Assembly: GCA_963785755.1 (NCBI GenBank)
Contig: CAWAXG010000063.1
Coordinates: 1 to 64,000, forward strand
Reading direction: 5' to 3'
DNA length: 64,000 nucleotides
Source: JACCXG01 sp963785755
GTDB lineage: Bacteria > Acidobacteriota > Vicinamibacteria > Vicinamibacterales > 2-12-FULL-66-21
The notes below the pieces were generated by a model that was given only the letters and a program-made list of their open reading frames with translations, was not told where the DNA came from and searched no databases. The position numbers and the translations under genes are program-made. Positions 35,961 to 45,127 of this stretch are shown one piece after another (position 1 is the first letter of the stretch; the number at the start of each line of letters is the position of its first letter).

Positions 35961-36961
35961 ACATCGTCGTGGCGCTCCTGCCCGTGCTGCTGCTGCTCGT
36001 TCTGCTGCAGCTGATGGACAGCTTCAAGCTGGTGCGCCTTCGATCGGTAGGGACGGCGATCGCCGCCGGTGCGCTCGCGGCCGTTGTCTGCCTGTCGCTG
36101 CACGAGGTGATCCTCGCGCGCGCCGACATCGATGCGACGCTGTTCACGCGGTACGTCGCGCCGGTGACCGAGGAGCTGTGCAAGGGCGCGTTCATCGTGC
36201 TGCTGCTCTGGCGGCACCGGGTCGGCTTCCTGGTCGACGCGGCGGTGCAGGGATTCGCCGTCGGAGCCGGATTCGCGCTGGTGGAGAACGTGGACTACCT
36301 GCGGCACCTCGGCGGTGCCGGCTTGAATCTGTGGATCGTGCGGGGCCTCGGCACGGCGGTTCTTCACGGCGCCACGACCGCCGTGTTCGCGATGATGTCG
36401 AAGACGCTGGTGGATCGGCGCGCCGATCGCCGCGAGCTCGCGCTGATCCCGGGGTTCGCCGTTTCGGCAGGCGTCCATTCGGCGTTCAACCATCTGCCGC
36501 TCCCGCCGCTGGCGATGACCGCCCTGTTGCTGCTGGTGCTGCCGCTGGTCGTCGTGTTCGTGTTTCAGCGGAGCGAGCACGCGACGCGCGAGTGGGTCGG
36601 CGCCGGCCTGGACCTCGACCTCGAGCTGCTCGACCTGGTCCGCTCCGAGCACTTCGCGTTCACCCGCTTCGGGCAATACCTGCAGGAGCTGCGCGAGCAC
36701 TTCAGCGGCCCCGTCGTCATCGACATGTTCTGCCTGCTGCGCCTGGAGCTCGAGCTCTCGGTGCAGGCAAAGGCGATGCTGCTGGCGCGCGAGTCGGGGC
36801 TCGAGGTGCCCATCACCAGCGATCTGCACGACAGCTTTCGCGAGATCGAGTACCTGCGAGGGTCGATTGGCCGCACGGGACTGCTGGCGCTCAAGCCGCT
36901 GCAGGTGACGTCGGGGCGCGATTTATGGCACCGCTACGTGTTGGCGTCTGGAAAAATCTAG
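35957..36961 (+). CDS. PrsW-family glutamic intramembrane protease
   Basis: 334 residues. Start ATG overlaps the upstream stop (ATGA). About seven helices in residues 1-215 carry the family motifs: TEELCK (Glu72-Glu73, Lys76), FALVEN (106-111), VLHGATT (His137) and VHSAFNH (His174, His179). Residues 220-334 form a cytoplasmic domain rich in acidic helices (DLDLELLDLVRSEHFAFTRF). Bacillus PrsW is the site-1 protease that cuts the anti-sigma factor RsiW, which is established. A similar role on the sigma-linked repeat protein four kilobases upstream is inferred. Confidence 0.85.
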   Translation: MNIVVALLPVLLLLVLLQLMDSFKLVRLRSVGTAIAAGALAAVVCLSLHEVILARADIDATLFTRYVAPVTEELCKGAFIVLLLWRHRVGFLVDAAVQGFAVGAGFALVENVDYLRHLGGAGLNLWIVRGLGTAVLHGATTAVFAMMSKTLVDRRADRRELALIPGFAVSAGVHSAFNHLPLPPLAMTALLLLVLPLVVVFVFQRSEHATREWVGAGLDLDLELLDLVRSEHFAFTRFGQYLQELREHFSGPVVIDMFCLLRLELELSVQAKAMLLARESGLEVPITSDLHDSFREIEYLRGSIGRTGLLALKPLQVTSGRDLWHRYVLASGKI

Positions 36962-36990
36962 TCACCGATCACCGATCAGATCACGACGTA
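36962..36990. repeat. Short GATCACC word run between convergent genes
   Basis: GTCACCGATCACCGATCAGA occupies the 29-base gap between the PrsW stop and the TIM-barrel stop. It uses the same word as the 39087 and 45003 elements. Confidence 0.6.
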
Positions 36991-37876
36991 TTACAGTTTC
37001 AACGACGCGAGATACGCGAGCGAACGCGGAATCTGCTTCTCGGACTGCGGGTGCTCGTCCTCGATGAAGTGGACTTTCGCTCCCGCCTTGTTCGCCGCGC
37101 GCAGGATCCCGGGAATGTCCACCATTCCTTCGCCGAGGACCACGCTCGTGTCGTCCGGCGCATCCCCGGTCGGCTCGTTGATCTTCGTGCCCTTTCTCAT
37201 GTCCTTCAGGTGCGTCGACGGGAACCGTCCCGGATACTTCGCGAACAGCTCGACCGGGTTGCCGCCGCCGTGCACGACCCAGAAGACGTCCATCTGGAAG
37301 TCCACCACACCTGGCTCGGTCTGTTTCGCCAGGGCATCGAACAACGTGCCATCCGGGCCCTGTTGAAACTCGTAGCCGTGCACGTGATAGAGGAAGCGCA
37401 AGCCCGCGTCGCGCATCGCGCGCCCGACTTTCGAAAACACCGGCACCGCCTTGTCCACGTCGGCGCGTGAGAAGCGTCCCTCGTGGGGAATCCACGCGCA
37501 CATCACCTGCTGGGCACCCAGCTCGCGAGCGTCTTTGATTACGCTGCCGGCGTCCTTCGCCAGCGCGTTGAAGTCGGCTCCGGTCGAGGTGATCCGCAGC
37601 CCCGCCTTCTTCACCTGCGCGGCAAAGTCGGACACAGGGAGCTTATAGGTGCCGGCAGCCTCGACGTCGGTGAACCCCCACCCGCGCACCATTGCGAGCG
37701 TGCCCGGCACGTCTCCCTTCTCGAACAGATGCCTGAGGCTGTAGAGCTGCAGGCCGATGGTCCCGGTCGCCGGATGTTTCAGCGCTCCCTGGCGCGTACA
37801 CGCTGTGTGAAAGGCCCAGTCGCGACATCGCCGCAGCGGCGGCGAGACCCTGAAGGAATGTCCGTCTGCTGGTCAT
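36991..37876 (-). CDS. Tat-exported sugar phosphate isomerase/epimerase-like TIM barrel (one frameshift)
   Basis: Start at 37874-37876: MTSRRTFLQGLAAAAAMSRL is a twin-arginine signal (RRTFLQG). An indel near 37790 shifts the frame, after which TIGLQLYSLRHLFEKGDVPG opens the AP-endonuclease-2/xylose-isomerase barrel. FTDVEAAGTY, GADFNALAKD, YHVHGYEFQQ, FQMDVFWVVHGG and HLKDM... VHFIEDEHP supply the expected Glu, His, Asp metal ligands. Members epimerise or isomerise sugars, often as part of secreted oligosaccharide or inositol catabolism. Here no sugar kinase or dehydrogenase is adjacent. Total about 294 residues if the indel is an error. Confidence 0.8.
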
Positions 37877-37940
37877 AGCGCGCGATTCTACCGCTTCCCG
37901 GCCCTCACTCGATTTCAGCATCGTGCTAGATTGCTGCGAC

Positions 37941-39086
37941 ATGCTGACCGCCATCGGCTGCCGTGAACGGCGCGCGCGACTCTGGGGCGCACTCGAGGAG
38001 AAGCCGGACTGGATTCTCCTGTCCGAGCCGCGCCATCTCATGTATTTCGCCAACTTCTACGCGCCCCCCTTCATCTTTCGCACGCAGAACGCATCCGCGC
38101 TCCTGATCCTCGGCCGAGACGGCACGAGCACGCTCGTGACCGACAACATGCTCGCGATCTACGCGGAGAAGGCGCACGTCGACGAGCGCGTCGTCGCCGA
38201 GTGGTACAACGGCAGGACGTCCGCTCCCGAGCGGCAGGGCGTCCTGGTCAAGGCCGGCCGGGACGCAATGGAGAGTCGCGGCGGCGACCGTTTCGGCTTC
38301 GATCTGCTGGCGCCGGCCGCGTTGTGCCTGCACCTCGCCTCCACGCGACCGGCCTCGCGGTCCATCTTCATCAATTCCGCGGCGCAGCAGTTGATGCGCC
38401 GCAAAGACCCGGATGAAGTCGCGGTGCTGCGGCGCACGATCGCCGCAATGGAGACCGCGTTCACGCGCGCCGCGGCGGAGATCCATCACGGCATGACCGA
38501 ACTGCAGGCGTACGCGCTCGTCAGCGCGGTCGTCAACGAGCAGCTCGGCGAGCAGGCGCTGGTGTATGGAGACCTCGCTTCGGGTCCACGCGCGGAGAAA
38601 GGCGGTCCGCCGACGGAGAGACAGATTGAAAAAGGTGATCTATTCCTGCTCGACTACTCCGCCGTGCTCTACGGTTATCGTGCGGACTTCACCAACACGT
38701 GGGTAGTCGACGGCCAGCCCACGGCGCGCCAGCGCGAGCTCGCGGCGTTCTGCCTCGAAGCGATGGACGCCGGCGAGCGTCTGCTGAAGCCTGGAACCCG
38801 CGGGCGCGACATCGACGAGGCCCTCAGACGCGTCTTCGAGAAGCACGACGTGCTCGAGCACTTCCCTCACCACAGCGGCCACGGCCTCGGCCTCGGCCAT
38901 CCCGATCCCCCGTATTTCACCTCCGAGAGCGACGATGACGTTTTCGACGGGGATGTCGTGACGCTGGAGCCAGGGTTGTACGTGAAAGGCGTGGGCGGCA
39001 TGCGTTTCGAGCGGAACTATCTGATCACGGCGACGGGATTCGAGCTGCTGACGCGGCATCATCTTGGGCTGAGTCGTGAACAGTGA
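37941..39086 (+). CDS. M24-family metallopeptidase (Xaa-Pro aminopeptidase-like)
   Basis: 381 residues from ATG 37941 (GTG 37923 is possible). N-terminal creatinase-like domain to about residue 150 (LSEPRHLMYFANFYAPPF). The pita-bread catalytic domain follows: LLDYSAVLYGYRADFTNTWV with the two Asp ligands, HHSGHGLGLGHPDPPY with the His, TLEPGLYVKG and MRFERNYLIT with the two Glu. All five metal ligands are present, so peptidase activity is expected, though creatinase- or prolidase-type specificity cannot be separated. Intact. Confidence 0.9.
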   Translation: MLTAIGCRERRARLWGALEEKPDWILLSEPRHLMYFANFYAPPFIFRTQNASALLILGRDGTSTLVTDNMLAIYAEKAHVDERVVAEWYNGRTSAPERQGVLVKAGRDAMESRGGDRFGFDLLAPAALCLHLASTRPASRSIFINSAAQQLMRRKDPDEVAVLRRTIAAMETAFTRAAAEIHHGMTELQAYALVSAVVNEQLGEQALVYGDLASGPRAEKGGPPTERQIEKGDLFLLDYSAVLYGYRADFTNTWVVDGQPTARQRELAAFCLEAMDAGERLLKPGTRGRDIDEALRRVFEKHDVLEHFPHHSGHGLGLGHPDPPYFTSESDDDVFDGDVVTLEPGLYVKGVGGMRFERNYLITATGFELLTRHHLGLSREQ

Positions 39087-39262
39087 TCGGTGTCGTGATC
39101 GGGGATCGGTGAATCGCGTCGTGATCTGGTGATCGGTGATCGGTGATCGGTGATCCGGTGATCGGTGATCGACGACAGCCAGTAGCTCGAAGACTCGTGG
39201 ATTCGATCCCCGATCACCGATCACGACGCGATTCACAGATCACCGGTCACGACACGATCAAC
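39087..39262. repeat. GATC-word inverted element with shared core, copy A
   Basis: Left arm: (CGGTGAT)n from about 39090 to 39168. Core: CGACAGCCAGTAGCTCGAAGAC, then GTGGATTCGATCCCCG. Right arm: GATCACCGATCACG words in the opposite sense. The arms pair, placing the core in a loop. Located between convergent genes (M24 peptidase and VIT-VWA). Copy B at 45003 shares the core almost exactly. Confidence 0.8.
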
Positions 39263-39275
39263 GTCACGATCCGCG

Positions 39276-41643
39276 TCAGCCGCGGCTCAAGAATCTTTCC
39301 GCGGCCTCGAGCCAGTTCAACCCGTCTGGCCCCGCAGGCGTCACGGCGCCCAACCACTCACGCGCCTTCGCCTCGACCAGCCGCCACTCTCCACGTGTCT
39401 CCGACGCATTCAGATGCAGCCACATGATCGCAAGGGCGGTGGCCCAGGCACGGCGAGCGTCGGCGACGCTGGCGTCCGTTCCGAGGGGGGCTTCAAGGTC
39501 CACCAGATTGCTGCCGATCGTCGCGGCGAACCGGTCGTCGAGCTCCCACGATCCATCGGCGCGCTGCAGGCTGATCAGGGCCACGAATCGCCGGACGGCT
39601 TGCGGCGGACCGGCCGCTCCGCGCTCTACCGGCCCGCGTCGCAGCCATGAACTCCTGGGTGAAGCGCTCCTCATGAACGACACATCCTCCATGGAACGCC
39701 GATGAGCTGCTGCCCCGTCCGCTCGTCCCGATACTTCGAGTCTTGCCTCGGCTAAAAACCTGCGCGTCGGACAACGCTGACAGACTGACGAAGGACCCGG
39801 TCTGCCGCAAATCCGTAACGTTGCGGCGACGGCCGCCCCATCCCGTCGTGAGTGCAATCGGCACGCGACGAAGCTCCACATCACCAGCGACCGGCGCATC
39901 CCGCCGTTCGATGGCGACGTACGACGCCTCCCGCGAGATCAGGCCGTATCGGATGCTCAACTCGACAATCTCGCTGGTGACCGACTGCTGCTTCCGGCCG
40001 TGCTGACGCGAGCCTCGGGTCGCGGTCCATTCCGTGGACTCTTCGAGCTCGCGGATGCGGGCTCGCGCCGCGAGCGTGGCAACAGTGCGGCCGGCCGCAA
40101 CTCGCGAGGGATCGAGACGCAGCTCGAAGCTGACGGGGCCGGACGCGGCGTCGGCGGTCAATCGCACCGTCGTGGGCTGCCATGGCGCCGGAACGCTGCG
40201 GAGGAAGCCATAGAGAATCAGCCGCCCATTCGAAAAGATCGGCGGCGGCGAGGCTGGCGCGGCCGTAACCTCGAGGCCCCCCCAATCCACGCACACATTG
40301 GTCAACGCGGGCGACAGCAGACGCCCGAACTGACGGACCACCTTTGGTTCGATGCGCTCACCGGGGTAGATGAACTCCGCTGTGCCTCCACCGGCCCGCG
40401 CCAGCCCTTTGACGAGATGAGGGCTCGCACCGGCGCCGATTCCGAACGTGAAGATCCGCGCGCGGGGCGCGTGCGTCGCCGCCAGCTGCAGGGCGGCATC
40501 CGTGTTCGTGATCTGACCGTCGGTGATCACGACGATCCGCCGGGCCAGCGATCCGAGCGGCTGTTCCAGGGCGGCCGTGATCGCGGGCAGGAGCTCCGTG
40601 CCACCCAGATCAGCCTCGAGGTTTGCCACGTACCTACTGGCCTCCTGCAGGCTCGCCTCGGTGTAGTCGCGGCACCCTGCGAAGAGTGCATCCGTCGTCG
40701 AGCCGAACCCGATGATGTTGAACCGGCAGCCCGCAATCATCGATCGCAGACAGAGCTGCAGCGCGTTCCGCACCTCGGCGATCGATGTGCCCTGCATCGA
40801 GCCGGACCGGTCGACCACGAAGACGATCTCCGCAGGCGAGGTCTGGTCCGGCAGTTTCGGCACGAGCGCGAGCGCGATCGCGTGCGCGCCGGCCTCGTCT
40901 TTCTCGATCGACGATTGCGGCACCTCGAACGCCGGCGCATCGACGATCAGCACGAAGTCGCGATCGAGAGCGGTCTCACGCTGCGACAAGGCGACTGTCG
41001 CATTGTTGCCGTTCAGGCCAACCGAGATGGCATGCGACGGAGATTCGATGCGCTCGATCGCGCCGGCCATCGACAGCGTGACCTTGAGCTCGAGGCCGTA
41101 CGGCACGCTCCACATCAGCGGAGGATTGAGCGTCTCGGCATCCGGCCGCCCCACACCGGCGTGGTCCGCGGCCGGCGCATAGCGGGGTGAGACGGTCGTC
41201 GGCATCGCAAACCGCAGGCTGCCGCCGTCCACGCTCAGCTCCGTGACGTAGCTGATCTTCAGCAGCACCTCCTTTCCGGGCAGCAGGTTGCCGACGCTGG
41301 CCTGGAACACGTCCGGCCGCTCCTCGTCCAGCAGCATCGCTCCGTGCCCCTGCTCCATCGCATCGTCGTACATGCGGAACGCTTCCTCGCGCTCCTTCAC
41401 TTCCCCGACGACGAGCGTGCCGTCGATGACGGCTTCGAACGCGCAGACCGCTGCGCCTTCGTCCAGCGGAAACAGGTAGACCGCTTCGATCGGCTTCTCC
41501 TCCAGGTTGACGAAGCGCTGTGTGATCGTCACTCGCCCGCACAGATTCGAGATTTCCGCGTCGATCGCAACGCCCGTCAGCGGAACCGGTACGTTGTCCG
41601 TGGTGATCAGGCCGGAGCGCGGCAGTGTGGCTGTTTCAGGCAT
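39276..41643 (-). CDS. VIT-VWA domain protein (C-terminal frameshift)
   Basis: About 788 residues. N-terminal VIT domain (VAIDAEISNLCGRVTITQRF, EKPIEAVYLFPLDEGAAVCA, FRMYDDAMEQGHGAMLLDEE). VWA domain from about residue 265 with an intact MIDAS (VFVVDRSGSMQG, then TELLPAI, VVITDGQITN). Inter-alpha-trypsin-like middle. An indel near 39630 shifts frame, after which FVALISLQRADGSWELDDRF and MWLHLNASETRGEWRLVEAK continue to the stop at 39276. VIT-VWA proteins are metal-dependent adhesion proteins, cytosolic or exported; no signal peptide is seen, suggesting a cytosolic role. The ATG overlaps the last codons of the MerR gene by eight bases, so the two form an operon. Confidence 0.85.
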
Positions 41644-42073
41644 CGGTATCCTCGACTCTCATGGACGGACGGAAATGTACGCGGCACCAGTCGGCAAGAT
41701 CCTGGAGCTTTCCCGGCGGGGGCAGTCGGATGTTGCCCGCGATGTTCAGCTCGACGCCGGGCGCCAGCGTGAGTCGGCGCCAGAGCGTGCGCTCCAACGC
41801 GGGCTCCTCGCGCGGTTGCGCCCGCGCATCAGCCTGCTGCCGCCGGCCAGGTGCGGCGAGTGTGTGCTTGATCTCGTCGAGCGAGCGGCCAGCCTCCTGC
41901 ATCGCCTTGACGCGCAGCAACTGATCGAGATGTTCCTGGCCGTAGTGATTGCCCCGGCCCACGCCGAGCGGGGCTGGCAGCAGGCCTTCCTGAACGTAGT
42001 AGCGGACGGTGCGCCGCGAGACGCTGGCAAGTTCGGCGAGGTCGCCGATGGCATAGCGGGTTGCGTCGTCCAC
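41636..42073 (-). CDS. MerR-family transcriptional regulator
   Basis: 145 residues. Winged-helix MerR N-terminus: YAIGDLAELASVSRRTVRYY, VQEGLLPAP, GRGNHYGQEHLDQLLRVKAM, QEAGRSLDEIKHTLA. The C-terminal effector part is short and lacks the Cys of metal-sensing members, and residues 76-145 have no recognised fold. GTG start at 42071-42073 lies seven bases after a TATATT, probably leaderless. The stop falls inside the VIT-VWA start. A perfect dyad in its own promoter spacer suggests autoregulation of the pair. Confidence 0.88.
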   Translation of the reverse strand: MDDATRYAIGDLAELASVSRRTVRYYVQEGLLPAPLGVGRGNHYGQEHLDQLLRVKAMQEAGRSLDEIKHTLAAPGRRQQADARAQPREEPALERTLWRRLTLAPGVELNIAGNIRLPPPGKLQDLADWCRVHFRPSMRVEDTDA

Positions 42074-42080
42074 GAAGACG

Positions 42081-42109
42081 AATATAGACAGTTACTGTCA
42101 CATTGTCAA
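42081..42109 (-). promoter_or_regulatory. Sigma70-type promoter with dyad operator, MerR/VIT-VWA operon
   Basis: Minus strand: TTGACA (42104-42109), 17-base spacer, TATATT (42081-42086). The spacer contains the perfect palindrome GACAGTAACTGTC (42087-42099), where a MerR dimer would bind. The -35 is also flanked by a further GACAG half-site. Strong consensus and position make this the most convincing promoter in the window. Confidence 0.8.
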
Positions 42110-42150
42110 CTGTCGCATTAAAGGCGGCACTCGCCGGCGCAATCGGCACG

Positions 42151-44872
42151 TCAGCGCTGTGGTGCTCTTCCCACGTCGCCTCGCTCCGTGCCAGGAGCGC
42201 CGCGAGGATGTCGCGCAATGTAGCCGCCCCGTAGGGTCAGCAGCTTCTTGCCCGGCACGAACGGCACGGGCGCGGGTGACGACAGAGCGAGCGACGCCGC
42301 GCCCACTCCGAGCAGCGCTGATGGAATGTTGACCTCACAGCGTGATGTGGGATCGACCGCACACGTGCCGACCGGCGCGCCGTTGACGGTCATGCCGACG
42401 CTCACCTCTCCCTCGGCAATGAGGTTGAGCACCATCGAATAGTCGTGCGTCGGTGAAAGCGGCAGGCGCAGCACGGCGAAATTCTCTGCGCCGCGAACCG
42501 GACCGGTATCGGTTCGTGTTGGCGGCCCCCAGCCGACGCCGAAGTACGCCTCGCTCTCGGAGTCCGGTCTCAGCAGCGCACCGTCGGACGATGACGTGAA
42601 CAGAGGCAGCTGAGCGTATCCGCACAACTTCACCGAGGGCTGGCTGCCGCCAGCTTTGAGCTTCGCCCGTGCCTGGCCGGTAATGCCATCGAAGGCGACT
42701 CGAAAGGCCGGGCGGTAGCCGCGGAGCCGACTGAGCTCCACGGCGAGCACATATCCGCCCTCTGGATGTTCTTTCGCGCTCACGACATGCGCAGAGCTCT
42801 GGCTCAGCATGTCCAATCCGCGAGCGCGCACCCCCGTGGCTTCAGGAAACCACATGTCGACCGTGACCACTCCGCCGATCGCAAAGACGGTCGTGACCCA
42901 GCTTCCCGACTCGAGCACCCGAGTCACGTCGTTCCATTGCTCGGTCCCGACCTCGACGCACACATTCTCGCCCCTGACCTCGTAGAAACGCGCCGGAAAC
43001 GGCACGCGAGCTTCGCCCGGCGGCAATTCGAACGTGCGTCCGATCCGGCCATCGGGCGTGAACATCACGACGGCGGTTCCCAGTGTGGTGTAGCTGATTC
43101 TCCGGCCGCCGATTTCGATCCGCGCCCCTCGATGATCAGCCGACGCACTCACGGCGCCGGCGAACAGAGGCAGCGCGTGCTTGAGCGTCGCCTCGTCCAG
43201 TGTCAGCGACGCCGCCGCGCCATCCTGCTGCCACGCCGCCGCCGACGTGCCGACGACGCGAGCGAATGCAGAGTGCGCGCGCTGGCGACCAACCGATCCG
43301 GTGCGCCACAGGTCTTCGCCCACGAGCTCGCGCGGAAGCGGGGAATTCGCGCTGCCGGCGACGATCACCGTTCCACGGGGCAGGCCGCGCACCCAGTCGT
43401 CGACGGGCGGTCCGGAAACCGGTGACCGCTCGAAGTGGAGACCGTCGGTGGCCAGGTACGTCGCAGCCGTATCGAACGCGAACACGCGCCGCCCCTTTCG
43501 AAGCGCCTCGCGCACCGCGTCGCCTCCGTACGGGATGCTCTCGAGTTCGCTCGTCCGTCCGGATTCTCCCGTGACGGCGAGATACATCAGCGTCATGTCG
43601 CGCGCGTACCCATCCGCGACGACCGCTGCGCGATCGGGGAGCTGCTGATAGGCGGCGCGAACGAACTCGGCATCAGCGGTCTGACCACGCTGGTCGACGG
43701 CCAGGTAATTGGTGAGCAGGTTCCTGATCGGAATTGCAGCCCCGAGCGCGACGCCGATGAGGCCGGTGAGCAGGGCCATCAGCCGCGCGAAGGATGGCGT
43801 GCGCACGGCTCCATGGACCGCGTCCAGGCCGACGGCGGCAAGCGGCCAGACCAGGACGACGACCGGGATGATGAAACCGGAGACATCCCCCGAGAGATTC
43901 ACGACCATCGCGAACGTGCCCGCGGCCGCAAGCATCACCAGAACGGCTGAAAGATTGCGCCGGCGCAACGCGGTCACCATGCCAATCACCATCGCCGCCA
44001 CGCCTAGTGGCGTGAGGTCCACGCCGATGAACGACGACACCGTCGGGATCTGATAGCCAAACAGATCCGCGGGGCTGAAGGCGAAGCGTTGGTCGGCAAA
44101 TCGCTCAGCGGTCACGATCCCGACCAGCTCAGTGACCGACATCGCGCTGCTCTCGAGGTAGGGCGCCGCCTGGGACGTCCGGAGAATGATGAAGCCGGTA
44201 CTGCGCAACGCCGATAACCAGGATGACCAGAATCACGAGCAGCAGTCGAAGCGTGATGACGCGCCGATCGCGAAGCAGGACGTAGATGACCAGCGCCGGC
44301 GCAATGCCGATGATGGTCAGGTGGTTCCCCAGCCCTACCGAGGCGACCGCCGCCGACGCGAGGAGCAACCGGCGGTCCCGAGACGCCCCCCAGCCGAGCA
44401 GGAGCGCGACAGCCGTGACCGCCACGACCGCGGCAAGGCTGTAGACCTCCGCGAAGAGGGCGCCACGCCAGAAGTTTGCACCGGTCGCGAGACCGAGCGA
44501 CGCGAACGCGGCGGCCCCGCGCGAGCTGCCGATCTGCCGGCAGACCAGAAACGCCACCGCAGCCGCGATCGCGGCCATCACCGCTGAAAACAGATTGGCC
44601 CGATACGCAATCGTCCCGATCGGCAGCTGCACGAAGAGATGCGAGAGCAGCACGTAGAGGGGATAGCCCGGGGGATGCGCGGTACCGAGGACATGGCCCA
44701 GGAACTGAAACTTGGGCGTGTCCTCGGGGCCGCCGATATCAGGAAGGACCGTAAAGGCGTAGAGCGTCAGGGCAAGCACGAAAACGGCAGACGCCGTGAC
44801 CCAATCCTTCTTCTCGAGATGAAAGGGGGGCAGGGTCCACGACGGCTGCGGCGCAGGAGGGCTGGTGGTCAC
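42151..44872 (-). CDS. DUF2723-family multi-pass membrane protein (one frameshift)
   Basis: About 905 residues. N-terminal DUF2723 region: FTVLPDIGGPEDTPKFQFLG, HVLGTAHPPGYPLYVLLSHL and NFWRGALFAEVYSLAAV, with about eleven helices overall. An indel near 44200 splits the gene in the poly-hydrophobic LLVILVILVIG run, after which helices continue and a soluble beta-rich domain (from about 43100 to the end) follows. The family resembles O-mannosyl-transferase-type GT-C membrane glycosyltransferases with Asp/Glu in the first loop (GPEDTPK). A role in cell-envelope glycan or lipoprotein modification is inferred. Stop at 42151 is just upstream of the MerR promoter. Confidence 0.8.
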
Positions 44873-45002
44873 AGGGGACTGTCAGAGGATAGCGCCCGAC
44901 GTGACGGTTGGAAAGAACCCGGCAGACTACGGGGATCAGGGAACGGGACTGGGGACTCGGGGTGGTGGGCGGGGGCTTCGCTGGCCGCCATCCGCTATTG
45001 AT

Positions 45003-45112
45003 CACGTCGGGATCGGTGATCGGTGATCAGTGATCGGCGACAGCCAGTAGCTGAAGACCCGTGGATTCGATCCCCGATCACTGATCACCGGTCACGACAC
45101 CAATCCACTGAT
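45003..45112. repeat. GATC-word inverted element with shared core, copy B
   Basis: (GATCGGTGATC)n left arm, then CGACAGCCAGTAGCTGAAGA and GTGGATTCGATCCCCG as in copy A, then GATCACTGATCACCGGTCACG right arm. It fills most of the 255-base gap between two minus-strand genes (DUF2723 start and alkaline phosphatase stop). The upstream remainder (44873-45002) holds only GGGACTGGGGACTCGGGG-type words. Confidence 0.8.
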
Positions 45113-45127
45113 CCTCAACCGAACTGC

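Noticed and set aside
35831..36829. 332-codon minus-strand frame opposite PrsW
   Set aside because: Gln/His/Arg-rich shadow of a hydrophobic protein; PrsW motifs fit the plus strand.
39180..39230. tRNA-like T-loop (GTGGATTCGATCCC) in GATC element
   Set aside because: No acceptor or anticodon stems can be drawn; the same words recur at 45060 as part of a dispersed repeat.
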